Shown here in pieces: positions 1 through 5,954 of a stretch of DNA of 6,352 bases. This stretch comes from Planctomycetaceae bacterium (GTDB lineage: Bacteria; Planctomycetota; Planctomycetia; Pirellulales; Thermoguttaceae): the NCBI GenBank assembly GCA_031266315.1, contig JAISBG010000698.1, forward strand, positions 1 to 6,352. The letters are read 5' to 3'. The notes beneath the pieces were generated by a model. That model was not told where the DNA came from. It saw only the letters and a list, made by a program, of their open reading frames with translations, and made no database searches. Within the stretch, counting starts at the first letter, position 1, and each line of letters starts with the position of its first letter. The position numbers and the translations under genes are program-made.

Positions 1-85
1 CTATTTTAACATGTAATTTTTTTGCAATTTCTTGCAACATACTGTTTAAGGCGTTTTGTTGTGTGTTTGGGCGTGTATTATTCAT
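1..85 (-). CDS. Partial gene (5' end only), unidentified product
   Basis: The first 28 codons of a minus-strand gene that runs off the left edge; they read MNNTRPNTQQNALNSM followed by LQEIAKKLHVKI. The ATG at 85-83 has a clear Shine-Dalgarno sequence (AAGGAG, 99-94) 8 nt upstream, which fixes the start. The N-terminus is polar, rich in Asn and Gln, and then turns into a likely amphipathic helix. There is no signal peptide or membrane segment, so a cytoplasmic protein is likely. The visible part is too short to recognise a family. The gene is preceded by the large non-coding stretch and an operator-like dyad (134-154), so it probably has its own promoter. Confidence 0.7.
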   Translation of the reverse strand, partial: MNNTRPNTQQNALNSMLQEIAKKLHVKI

Positions 86-133
86 CGTTTTTTCTCCTTA
101 TTCAAGGTTTGGTGTAAAGTTTTCTATCCAAAA

Positions 134-154
134 TTGAAATCACATTGATTTCAA
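134..154. promoter_or_regulatory. Perfect hyphenated dyad, operator-like, upstream of the partial gene
   Basis: Two perfect 9-bp arms, TTGAAATCA (134-142) and TGATTTCAA (146-154), flank a 3-bp spacer (CAT). The dyad lies 49-69 bp upstream of the ATG at 85, where a regulator of the partial minus-strand gene would bind. The arms are too AT-rich and too far from a T-run to look like a terminator for either strand. The TTGAAA on the minus strand could also serve as a -35 element, but no good -10 sits at the right distance. The operator role is inferred from symmetry and position; no regulator is identified. Confidence 0.4.
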
Positions 155-302
155 AATGAAAGGTTACAACTAGCATACCGAAAAAGTAATTTAGGAAAGG
201 TTTAAATAAAAACAATATTTTTTTTTCGTAACTGTCTTATTTTATTTGTATCTATTCAGGTAACTATCATGAAATATTTCTCCGCCCCGCAAGGGACAGT
301 GC

Positions 303-473
303 GTAACAACCCGCCGTAACACGGCGGGTAACAACACACTCAATCAATCGCCCTGTAAGGGCAATAAAAAATTGAAAACGATAATGTGTTGATTTAGCAA
401 TAAAATATAAAATCTATTGACGGTTGTAATTCACTTGCCTTTTCAGGGTGAATGGGATGTCGGCTTCGCCGAC
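303..473. repeat. Cluster of four short GC-rich hairpins
   Basis: Four hairpins follow one another in otherwise AT-rich DNA. The first has a perfect 9-bp stem, ACCCGCCGT/ACGGCGGGT (309-317/321-329), with a 3-nt loop, and is flanked by direct copies of GTAACAAC (303-310 and 328-335). The second is GCCCT/AGGGC (350-354/358-362). The third is ATTCAC..CCT/AGG-GTGAAT (429-453), with a 3-nt bulge. The fourth is GTCGGC/GCCGAC (459-464/468-473) with loop TTC. Related motifs recur at 741-754, 806-820, 853-865, 919-932 and 1427-1441, so these look like members of small dispersed hairpin families. None is followed by a clean T-run, so I do not call them terminators. Confidence 0.6.
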
Positions 474-669
474 CTGTTGAGTTTTACTCATAAAGTTGGT
501 TGTGCATGAAAATTTCACTGAAATATTACAATTTTTAGGATTTATAAAACAATAATAACAATAAATTGCTCCTACAGGATTCGATAATAAATCTTACGAA
601 AATAAATTCTACAAAACATTTGTGTGTTCGCAAGGTATTTTTAGATAATAAAAAGGTCTTTTTGTTTGA

Positions 670-1003
670 ATATACAGCGTTAGTGTTGTATCGGATATTT
701 TCCAAGCAACTATTTTCCGGATTGATCCGACAAACCGAATAGCCCGATAGGGCTTCATTTTCATAACCGCAGTCTTTGACCTGCGGTACTGCGATAAAAA
801 GCCTACCGCCTGAAAGGCGGGACTTAGTGTGTGTGGCAACGGGTTAAAATCTTGCCTTTCAGGCAGTAGTCTCTTTGGTTTGTAACCGTAGGTCAGAGAC
901 CTACGGTTACGAAAATTAAGCCCTGTCGGGCTACTCCGCTTTGGGAATCAATCCGGAAAATAGTTATCTGAAAAATATCAAATACAACCCTAACGCAGTA
1001 TAT
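670..1003. repeat. Long imperfect inverted repeat (two 85-bp arms plus weaker inner arms)
   Basis: The left arm (670-754) and the reverse complement of the right arm (919-1003) align over 85 bp without gaps and with about 16 mismatches by hand count, so about 80% identity. They include a 19-bp identical core (708-726 against 947-965). Weaker similarity continues inward through matching hairpins: 766-787 against 882-910, and 806-820 against 853-865. The whole looks like two diverged, head-to-head copies of one dispersed element. Minus-strand translation of the left arm shares KP.RA and SIRKIV with plus-strand translation of the right arm, but the right copy is stopped and the differences do not look synonymous. 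I therefore do not treat it as coding. There is no transposase and no obvious target-site duplication. Confidence 0.7.
882..910. repeat. Perfect 13-bp hairpin inside the long inverted repeat
   Basis: GTAACCGTAGGTC (882-894) and GACCTACGGTTAC (898-910) are exact reverse complements around a 3-nt loop (AGA). The matching place in the other arm (766-787) has a shorter, decayed version (ACCGCAG/CTGCGGT). The perfect copy may therefore be the younger or better preserved one. No T-run follows on either strand, so a terminator role is not supported. Confidence 0.6.
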
Positions 1004-1048
1004 CTCCTCACAAATGATTTATTACGATAGACGGTTTGGGAAATTTGT

Positions 1049-1095
1049 AAAACAATTTTTTAAAACAATTTTTTAAAACGATTTTTAAAACAATT
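1049..1095. repeat. Short tandem repeat, 13-bp unit, about 3.6 copies
   Basis: The unit AAAACAATTTTTT occurs exactly at 1049-1061 and 1062-1074, in a variant form AAAACGATTTTT at 1075-1086, and partially (AAAACAATT) at 1087-1095. Looser echoes of AAAACAA-TTTTT occur up to about 1170. This is low-complexity, slippage-prone DNA with no coding or regulatory meaning that I can see. Confidence 0.65.
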
Positions 1096-1285
1096 GGAAC
1101 TCAAGCAACAGGCATACCGAAGAATCGATAAAAAACAATTTTTGCCATATTTAGACAAAAACAACTTTTTATTGAACAATAAGATATTTTTTGCACAGTT
1201 TCTGTCGTAACAAGGATAGAAAATGTCAAAAACAAAAATCAATACGGTTTGTTTTCATGCGATTTTGTGACAGTTTCGAAATCTG

Positions 1286-1347
1286 TTCCGTGAAATACAA
1301 CGGCTACACCGTGATATTTCACGGCTTCCCCGTTGTATTTCACGGAA
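1286..1347. repeat. Nested palindrome, 18-bp perfect outer arms with an inner hairpin
   Basis: The outer arms TTCCGTGAAATACAACGG (1286-1303) and its exact reverse complement (1330-1347) enclose a second inverted repeat, CCGTGA/TCACGG (1309-1314/1319-1324). The motif CCGTGAAATA or its complement TATTTCACGG occurs three times within 62 bp (1288-1297, 1315-1324, 1337-1346). It lies 134 nt beyond the stop codon of the lipoprotein gene. As RNA it would form a strong cruciform-like stem and might protect or end that transcript, but no T-run follows, so classical intrinsic termination is not supported. A dispersed palindromic repeat or a protein-binding array are the alternatives. Confidence 0.65.
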
Positions 1348-1426
1348 ATTTTACATCACACCGGTTGAGTCTTTATTGATTCCAAAACGGAAGGCAATAC
1401 AATTTGCCGTCATTTATTTGGTTCAC

Positions 1427-1457
1427 TGTCGGCTATCGCCGTTGCGACCTTTCGGCG
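1427..1457. repeat. Small hairpin element related to the one at 458-473
   Basis: TGTCGGCTATCGCCG (1427-1441) repeats TGTCGGCTTCGCCG (458-471) with one extra base. A second possible pairing is CGCCG (1437-1441) with CGGCG (1453-1457). It sits 24-54 nt past the stop of the lipoprotein gene, on the 3' side of its transcript. Alternative stems compete, so I treat it as a copy of a small dispersed repeat and not as a functional terminator. Confidence 0.4.
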
Positions 1458-1480
1458 AAAAGATCACCTTGACCCCATAA

Positions 1481-1918
1481 CTATTTCCTTTGTAATTCCA
1501 ATTTGATGTTATTTTTTCCTTTATGAATTATTGCCGATAGCGGCGTTTTTTTCACGTCTTGATAAATAGGAGGCAATAATTCTTTTGCGTCCCATTCTAC
1601 TTCGCCGCCTTTTAGCGGAACGGCGATTGATTCAAGTTTGGAAACAGTAACATGATATTCTCCCAGCAACGCACCGCGTCCAATGTTACCGTAAAGCGAT
1701 GTGAGAACAAAATTCCCTTGCTTATCGGTATGACCGCCAGCCGTTTCACCTTTTTCATCTTGCGGATGAAAAACCACATCCGCATCGGAAACCGGTTCGT
1801 CGTCCAAGAGAATTGTTCCGCGTACCATTTGCACGTCCGCTTTGAATGAACCATAAGAACAACCCAAAATCGGACAAAACAGAAGGCAGAGAAAAATGTA
1901 ATGATATTTTTTTGTCAT
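1481..1918 (-). CDS. Small lipoprotein with transthyretin/carboxypeptidase-regulatory-like domain
   Basis: A 145-aa protein. The ATG at 1918 was chosen, not an upstream in-frame one, because it opens a lipoprotein signal: MTKK, a hydrophobic stretch (residues 7-18) and the lipobox ILGC with Cys20 as the lipidation site. Its purine-rich ribosome site (AAAGGAAA) lies right after the stop of the upstream gene. Residues ~30-95 follow the pattern VRGTILLDDEPVSDADVVFHP, then a Thr-Asp-x-x-Gly-x-Phe turn (HTDKQGNF) and GEYHVTVSK. This is the beta-sandwich signature of carboxypeptidase-regulatory-like or transthyretin-like proteins common in planctomycetes. The tail (LLPPIYQD... GKNNIKLEL) fits the usual end of this group. 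Such lipoproteins commonly sit behind DUF1559 genes, as here, 16 nt downstream. They are probably envelope-anchored; the function is unknown. Confidence 0.85.
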   Translation of the reverse strand: MTKKYHYIFLCLLFCPILGCSYGSFKADVQMVRGTILLDDEPVSDADVVFHPQDEKGETAGGHTDKQGNFVLTSLYGNIGRGALLGEYHVTVSKLESIAVPLKGGEVEWDAKELLPPIYQDVKKTPLSAIIHKGKNNIKLELQRK

Positions 1919-1934
1919 AGTGAGTATTTCCTTT

Positions 1935-3188
1935 TCAATAAATTCCAACACTTTCACTTCCGGCGCGAGTTCCAAGTGCGCCCCAAATTCCAAACAATGA
2001 TGTTGCCGGACGTTTGAGCGGCTCTCCGCTGTTCGGATTAAATTGATAATTGAACGCAGTTGCATCGCCCGCGTCAATCGTATCGGAAATAAACCGGACG
2101 GAAGCATCGGCAAACGACACAATAACACCACCGGTGTGATAACTTGCGGCATTTGTCGCGTTATAATCGTCCGTGTTGCCGCCCGCCGCTCCGTTACGAG
2201 AACAAGACAACGTGTTCGGCTGCATGAGCGTTGAAAAATGCGTCATTGCCGGACGCCCTTGTCCCCAACGCCATCCAATATTGATAACCGCCGCGTTGGA
2301 AAGTGCGCTGTCGGAAAATTCGTTTTTGCTACTTAATTTATTTTTACAAGCCAAGACGGTTGTTGTTGTCGGACTTGTTCCCAACATCGCAACATTAAAT
2401 TTGGGATTTGTCGATTTTAAGTTGGAATCGGTGTCCGGCGCAACAGTTCCTTCCGACGTTAAAATCGTGTTACTCGTTCCGTCGGGAATATCGACAATTG
2501 AACAGACAAATTCGATTCCGATACCGAAAATTCCGCGATTTCCGGTATCTCGATAATTGTAACGATACCACGAATCGCCGATACACGCACGGTAATTGAT
2601 TCTTGCGAAGTGACTGGAATCCACATAAGCGTTGCCGTCGGACGGACAAACGATACATTGAGGACGCACGCGACAGAAAAAGTGGTCTTTTCCTCCATGC
2701 GTGCTGTTCCAGTTAATGTAATTACCGGGCAAATTTTCAACCGTCGCGGGCAATTTTGCGTAACTGCTTTGAAGCACGCCGACAAACTCTTCATACGCCG
2801 CCGCGTTTTCAATAAAAGGAAGCAGCGGAATGACATAAGAAATTTGCGACCCGATTTGCAAACAACTGTTGTTTCCGGTTGCCGTTCCGGCGGCGTCATT
2901 CGGTACAACGTAACCGTTGTTATAGCCGGTCAACGGGAAACCGATGCTTTTGACTTTATCGACATAGAGTTCCTTTTGGAAACTCGCCGATGGAAAGTGT
3001 TGAAGCGTGTCGTGCATGTTATGACACGCCAACGCGATTTGTTTTTGATTGTTCGTACACTTCATTCGTCTTGCGGTTTCCCGTGCCGCTTGAACTGCCG
3101 GCAACAGAAGGGCAATTAACGTGCCGATAATCGCAATCACCACAAGAAGTTCAACTAACGTAAAGGCAAAAATAGTAGTTTTTTTCAT
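1935..3188 (-). CDS. DUF1559 family protein with prepilin-type N-terminal methylation site
   Basis: A 417-aa protein of the large planctomycete DUF1559 family. The ATG at 3188 was chosen because AAGGAG (3200-3195) precedes it at good spacing and the prepilin signal then falls at the terminus; the open frame runs 54 codons further without a ribosome site. Residues 1-8 are a short leader. [14 protein letters not shown] (9-22) is the class III signal, with Glu13 at mature position +5 and a membrane helix to about residue 32. Ala8, not the usual Gly, is at the cleavage site. The globular part has CPSD (181-184) and DGTSNT (236-241). The C-terminal H-X9-DG motif is present as His351...Asp361-Ala362, so its Gly is replaced. 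The ending [12 protein letters not shown] (399-410) is typical. Members are thought to be processed by a prepilin peptidase and exported; their exact role is unknown. Co-transcription with the downstream lipoprotein gene is likely. Confidence 0.92.
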   Translation of the reverse strand: MKKTTIFAFTLVELLVVIAIIGTLIALLLPAVQAARETARRMKCTNNQKQIALACHNMHDTLQHFPSASFQKELYVDKVKSIGFPLTGYNNGYVVPNDAAGTATGNNSCLQIGSQISYVIPLLPFIENAAAYEEFVGVLQSSYAKLPATVENLPGNYINWNSTHGGKDHFFCRVRPQCIVCPSDGNAYVDSSHFARINYRACIGDSWYRYNYRDTGNRGIFGIGIEFVCSIVDIPDGTSNTILTSEGTVAPDTDSNLKSTNPKFNVAMLGTSPTTTTVLACKNKLSSKNEFSDSALSNAAVINIGWRWGQGRPAMTHFSTLMQPNTLSCSRNGAAGGNTDDYNATNAASYHTGGVIVSFADASVRFISDTIDAGDATAFNYQFNPNSGEPLKRPATSLFGIWGALGTRAGSESVGIY

Positions 3189-3219
3189 GGTATTCTCCTT
3201 ATGAAAAAAAGATAAAATG

Positions 3220-3246
3220 AACAGATTACGTAACATGTAATCTGTT
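3220..3246. promoter_or_regulatory. Perfect 10-bp hairpin in the leader of the DUF1559 gene
   Basis: AACAGATTAC (3220-3229) and GTAATCTGTT (3237-3246) are exact complements around a 7-nt loop. The hairpin ends about 20 nt upstream of the ribosome binding site of the DUF1559 gene (3195-3200). In the minus-strand transcript it would form in the 5' leader, where it could affect stability or translation, or it could be an operator. Read on the plus strand it is followed by a short T-run (TTTTTG), so it could also weakly stop transcription entering from the left. Which of these applies cannot be decided from sequence alone. Confidence 0.45.
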
Positions 3247-3359
3247 TTTGTATAAGTTGAAAACAAACGCAACGCCGAGAAACGGCAACAGAATATCGCT
3301 CTTAGACGGAGCGACACGACACTTAAAACAGGTTTATTCCCACCGATCAAAGTGGTGCA

Positions 3360-3377
3360 TTACATGTTAAAATGTAA
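3360..3377. repeat. Short AT-rich inverted repeat
   Basis: TTACAT (3360-3365) and ATGTAA (3372-3377) flank a 6-nt spacer. The left half, TTACATGTTA, also occurs on the minus strand inside the loop and arm of the hairpin at 3220-3246 (3231-3240). Two related half-sites upstream of the same operon could mean a shared binding protein, but the AT-rich sequence makes chance a real alternative. Confidence 0.3.
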
Positions 3378-3394
3378 CACTGAATTATACCCGC

Positions 3395-3445
3395 GGTATT
3401 ATACGCGACGCTCCCTTGACGGGAGACACGTAACATTATAATACC
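3395..3445. promoter_or_regulatory. Stem-loop structure with outer 9-bp and inner 5-bp arms, upstream of the DUF1559 operon
   Basis: The outer arms GGTATTATA (3395-3403) and TATAATACC (3437-3445) are perfect complements. Inside them CTCCC (3411-3415) pairs with GGGAG (3421-3425) around TTGAC. Both outer arms contain a TATAAT-like word, so the symmetry could reflect back-to-back promoter elements: on the plus strand TTGACG (3416-3421) is followed 15 bp later by TATAAT (3437-3442). No plus-strand gene follows. It may be a structured leader, a small RNA start or a repeat. Confidence 0.35.
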
Positions 3446-3613
3446 ACAATAATTTTCTACACGGAAAATCCGTTGATCTTGTAAAAAATTATAGTTCGCC
3501 GAAGCGATTTTAAGTGTAGTTGACGTACTCGAATTTTTTAACACCCGAACAAAAATCCGGGCGATTTATCGTTCAAAATGGAAAATTGGTCTCCAAAAGT
3601 TAAAAATTAATTA

Positions 3614-3653
3614 GGCTTGTCATTTTAAATGACGGATCAAAAGATGTCAAGCC
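3614..3653 (-). terminator. Candidate intrinsic terminator of the DUF1598-like gene
   Basis: In the minus-strand transcript GGCTTGACAT (3653-3644) can pair with ATGACAAGCC (3623-3614), a 10-bp stem with one mismatch, followed at once by the T-rich tail TAATTAATTTTTAAC. A competing smaller palindrome, GTCATTT-T-AAATGAC (3619-3633), lies within it. It is about 200 nt past the stop codon at 3850, which is far for a terminator but has no better rival in between. The T-run is interrupted, so the call is tentative. Confidence 0.4.
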
Positions 3654-3849
3654 CGCAAACAGAAATTTTTTTTTCCTCTTTGCAGACGGAATCACATCGT
3701 CAATAACAAATTAAACGGCGCAACATTTCAGCGAAACTTTTGATAAATTGCCTACCTCTTTTCGTGTTTTTTCGCATGTTTCACGTTAAAATATGAAAAT
3801 TCCAATGTAAGGATTACTTTTTTTTATTGATTTTAACGAATCAGGAATT

Positions 3850-5280
3850 TTAATCCCACCACCATTGACCCGGCTGGAGTTCAAGTTTGACTCCCTTCCG
3901 AACATTGGTAACTTGTCCTTTATCTTCAGTTTTAGCATTGTCAGGATGAAGTGCGATTTGCGGTTCGATTTCAACTCCGCCACCAATAGGTGCCATAAAT
4001 AATCCTTTACGCACCGCCGAACCAACTACCGGCTCCACCTGCGATGGCGCACTGAATCTTTGAACCGCGTATTTTTCTTCGTTGCCAAGAAATTCCATCG
4101 ACCAACCGGTTTTTCCATAAAAATCTTCTTTTTGGATGTGAGCCGCACAAACAAGCATATCAACAAAATTACGAAGTTGAGCAAAAACCAACGATTTCTG
4201 TGACAACTTTGCGTATTCCGCCGTAAACGATTTAGAGAAAATTTTACTGGCTTTGTCGATTTTTCCTTTTTGAACAACACGTTCACCGGTCGCGGTAACA
4301 ACTTCGTCTTCGGCAACAAGTTTAACGCCGGAACCAATCAATTCCATACCGGTTCGGTCTTCCGTCAAAAGAACCGATTGATAATCCGGAACGAAAAACC
4401 ACCGGAAAAGTGCATTTTGATTAGTTCGACCGGACGGTTCGGCATGGGCAATAAACGTATCAATTCGTACCCCGCGCGGAACCGGTTCCACTCCGATTCC
4501 GATTTGTTTCATGCGATAATCCGCCGCAACCATAACGCCCGCCGCGTGTGTTGACGCCGGAATTCCGTCAACACGAACCGTTTGCATTCCAAGACTTTCC
4601 CGCAATCCCCGAACAAATGCCTCACGACGACCAGGTCCATCATAACCGCCAAATGATTGTTGAAACTGTTGTAATCGGGCATTGCCTTCTTCTGTCGGGT
4701 CAATAGAACAACCAACAACTTCGATTGCGTCTTTACCCGGAGCGTAAGCACGGAGAGCAACCGCCAAATCCTGAAGTTCACAGACAGGGCGGTTGCTGGT
4801 TGCCCCCATCATCACGCCCTCATAACCGGGGTACCAACCCTCCGCAGGTCCGGCAATCACAATATCTTTCGATTCAGGGAAATAGAAAACATAACGAATC
4901 CGTTGGAGACCGGCAAGATATTTCATCTCTTCCGTAACAACTCCGTTGCCGTCAATCAAGGCTTTTTCGAGACGGTTCAACGAAAGATACCGAATCAAAC
5001 TTTTTCGCTGAACATCTTTCGGCAACTGGGAATACGATGCCCTTGCGGAATTGAGATACTGCTCGTTCACCCGACCATAGTCAAGCGTGTAATCACGGCG
5101 GAGAACACCATTCGGATCAATCCGAACACCAGAATAATTTGAGTAGGGATCATTATTCTCGTTATTACTGTTGCTACTGCTGGTCTGCGCGTAAATCGAA
5201 ATCATTCCCGTTGTGGCTGCCGCAAAAGCCCAAACAAGGAAAAGTGTCAATAGTGTTGTTGTCAATTTTCTGAAATTCAT
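3850..5280 (-). CDS. Secreted DUF1598-like planctomycete protein
   Basis: A 476-aa protein. The start at 5280 is supported by GGAG 7-8 nt upstream and by the signal peptide it opens: MNFRK, a hydrophobic core (about 8-27) and a plausible signal peptidase I site after IYA (29-31). A low-complexity Ser/Asn linker follows (33-50). The recognisable part runs about 125-270: RIRYVFYFPESKDIVIAGPAEGW, NRPVCELQDLAVALR, then SIDPTEEG and a segment ending GVMVAADYRMKQIGIGVEPV. This resembles the planctomycete DUF1598 family. The remainder (270-476) has no motif I recognise, but ends in an odd Trp cluster, GQWWWD. No catalytic residues are evident. It is probably exported to the periplasm or a similar compartment. 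It has 222 bp of non-coding DNA upstream and about 660 bp downstream, so it is likely a single-gene unit. The family name is from memory; the function is unknown. Confidence 0.85.
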   Translation of the reverse strand: MNFRKLTTTLLTLFLVWAFAAATTGMISIYAQTSSSNSNNENNDPYSNYSGVRIDPNGVLRRDYTLDYGRVNEQYLNSARASYSQLPKDVQRKSLIRYLSLNRLEKALIDGNGVVTEEMKYLAGLQRIRYVFYFPESKDIVIAGPAEGWYPGYEGVMMGATSNRPVCELQDLAVALRAYAPGKDAIEVVGCSIDPTEEGNARLQQFQQSFGGYDGPGRREAFVRGLRESLGMQTVRVDGIPASTHAAGVMVAADYRMKQIGIGVEPVPRGVRIDTFIAHAEPSGRTNQNALFRWFFVPDYQSVLLTEDRTGMELIGSGVKLVAEDEVVTATGERVVQKGKIDKASKIFSKSFTAEYAKLSQKSLVFAQLRNFVDMLVCAAHIQKEDFYGKTGWSMEFLGNEEKYAVQRFSAPSQVEPVVGSAVRKGLFMAPIGGGVEIEPQIALHPDNAKTEDKGQVTNVRKGVKLELQPGQWWWD

Positions 5281-5451
5281 TTTAACATCTCCAATTTTTC
5301 TTGTTGTAATTGTACTCCTTAACGGGAACGGAAACCTACACACCAAAACCTCAACGGTTTTATTAGGAAAGTGTACCTCATGGAAATAAATAATAAAAAT
5401 TTATTTCATCTAATACAAGACAAAAAAACAATATTAATCCATGTTTTTTGC

Positions 5452-5486
5452 AAAAATCGGTAAATTTAACACATTTTCCCGATTTT
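5452..5486 (-). terminator. Candidate intrinsic terminator of the cheY-like gene
   Basis: In the minus-strand transcript AAAATCGG (5486-5479) pairs perfectly with CCGATTTT (5460-5453). An inner AAAT/ATTT pairing shortens the 18-nt loop, and the 3' arm itself ends in a run of five T. It starts 16 nt after the stop codon at 5503. The stem is AT-rich and the loop long, so termination may be partial, but its position is what is expected between the receiver gene and the DUF1598-like gene. Confidence 0.5.
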
Positions 5487-5502
5487 ACGTTAAAAAACAG
5501 GA

Positions 5503-5862
5503 TCAACATCCGTGTTTTTCGAGTTTTTCTCTTAATACGTCCTGCGTGAACGGTTTGACCAGATAATCGGTAACACCGGCTTGAATTGCCTCCAACACAC
5601 GGCTTTTTTCCGCTTCTGTTGTTACCATAATTACCGGAATTTTCGTATCCTGCTTTCGGATTTCTTTAAGCACTTCCAAACCGGTCATACCGGGCATATT
5701 CCAATCGGTCAGAACCATGTCAAATTTGCCGGGAGCAAAAATAGCAACTGCTTCCGAACCGTCCGCCGCTTCTGCAACATCTTTAACACCAACGGCTTGC
5801 AACGACCGCAAAATAATTTTCCGCATCGTACTGGAATCGTCAGCAACGAGAACACGTGTCAT
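5503..5862 (-). CDS. CheY-like stand-alone response regulator (receiver domain only)
   Basis: A 119-aa protein, the normal length of a single receiver domain with no output domain. All phosphorylation residues are visible: the acidic pair Asp8-Asp9 (Mg2+), phospho-acceptor Asp53 in TDWNMPGMTG, Thr81 in MVTTEAEK, Tyr100 and Lys103 in DYLVKPF. The DWNMP motif, the MVTTEAEK segment and the aromatic switch Tyr100 match the chemotaxis CheY type more than transcriptional regulators. It should accept a phosphate from a histidine kinase and signal by protein contact, for example to a flagellar switch or another target. The ATG at 5862 has GAGG 6 nt upstream. No kinase, CheW or flagellar gene is visible, so chemotaxis itself is inferred. 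A candidate promoter (5881-5909) and terminator (5452-5486) suggest it is transcribed alone. Confidence 0.93.
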   Translation of the reverse strand: MTRVLVADDSSTMRKIILRSLQAVGVKDVAEAADGSEAVAIFAPGKFDMVLTDWNMPGMTGLEVLKEIRKQDTKIPVIMVTTEAEKSRVLEAIQAGVTDYLVKPFTQDVLREKLEKHGC

Positions 5863-5880
5863 GTTTTACCTCATAAGGAT

Positions 5881-5909
5881 ATTTTAAGGGTTGAAAAATC
5901 AATATACAA
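5881..5909 (-). promoter_or_regulatory. Candidate sigma70-type promoter of the cheY-like gene
   Basis: On the minus strand TTGTAT (5909-5904) and TAAAAT (5886-5881) are 17 bp apart. The -10 box matches five of six consensus bases and the -35 box only three. Transcription would begin near 5874 and give a very short leader of about 12 nt that still includes GAGG (5872-5869). A second TTGTAT directly upstream forms a small direct repeat, so the exact -35 is uncertain. Confidence 0.35.
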
Positions 5910-5954
5910 TATACAATAAAATACACCGGTTTACTATTTACTAAATATTCCGGT

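Larger units (their letters stand above)
86..1480. other. 1.4-kb gene-free, repeat-rich, AT-rich stretch
   Basis: No open reading frame here looks like a real gene. The few short ones (up to 76 codons, for example minus strand 839-609) overlap palindromes, lack ribosome binding sites and have repeat-derived composition. No tRNA or rRNA signature was seen. The stretch holds an operator-like dyad (134-154), a hairpin cluster (303-473), a long imperfect inverted repeat (670-1003), a 13-bp tandem repeat (1049-1095), a nested palindrome (1286-1347) and one more hairpin element (1427-1457). It separates the 3' end of the lipoprotein operon from the partial gene at the left edge. The portions at 155-300, 525-669 and 1100-1285 show nothing beyond AT-rich DNA with homopolymer tracts. 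Confidence 0.7.
3189..3849. other. Intergenic region: leader of the DUF1559 operon and 3' region of the DUF1598-like gene
   Basis: 661 bp without a convincing gene. One open frame of 65 codons (minus strand, 3544-3347) lacks a ribosome site and passes through inverted repeats, so I leave it out. The right part (about 3600-3849) holds the 3' region of the DUF1598-like gene with a candidate terminator. The left part (3189-3480) is the presumed promoter and leader of the DUF1559 operon and carries three inverted repeats (3220-3246, 3360-3377, 3395-3445). On the minus strand TATAAT occurs at 3384-3389, 3398-3403 and 3435-3440, but none has a recognisable -35 partner, so I do not call a promoter. 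Confidence 0.6.

Noticed and set aside
3..16. 14-bp exact match (reverse complement) between 3-16 and 3360-3373
   Set aside because: One copy is inside coding sequence and both are AT-rich; a match of this length is plausible by chance.
609..839. Minus-strand open frame of 76 codons
   Set aside because: It runs through the left arm and hairpins of the long inverted repeat, has no ribosome binding site, and the related frame in the other arm is interrupted by a stop.
303..932. Possible CRISPR array or tRNA-like elements in the hairpin cluster
   Set aside because: The hairpins are not identical and not evenly spaced, there are no unique spacers of constant length, and no T-arm or cloverleaf pattern could be drawn.
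1060..1379. Short open frames on both strands (60-62 codons)
   Set aside because: They consist of low-complexity tandem repeats or the nested palindrome, have no ribosome site and resemble no known protein.
3347..3544. Minus-strand open frame of 65 codons upstream of the DUF1559 gene
   Set aside because: It crosses three inverted repeats, has no Shine-Dalgarno and no recognisable composition; more likely a chance frame in the leader region.
3796..3851. AAAATTCC/GGAATTTT pairing around the stop codon of the DUF1598-like gene
   Set aside because: The loop is about 40 nt, the stem is AT-rich and overlaps the stop codon; a poor terminator candidate compared with 3614-3653.
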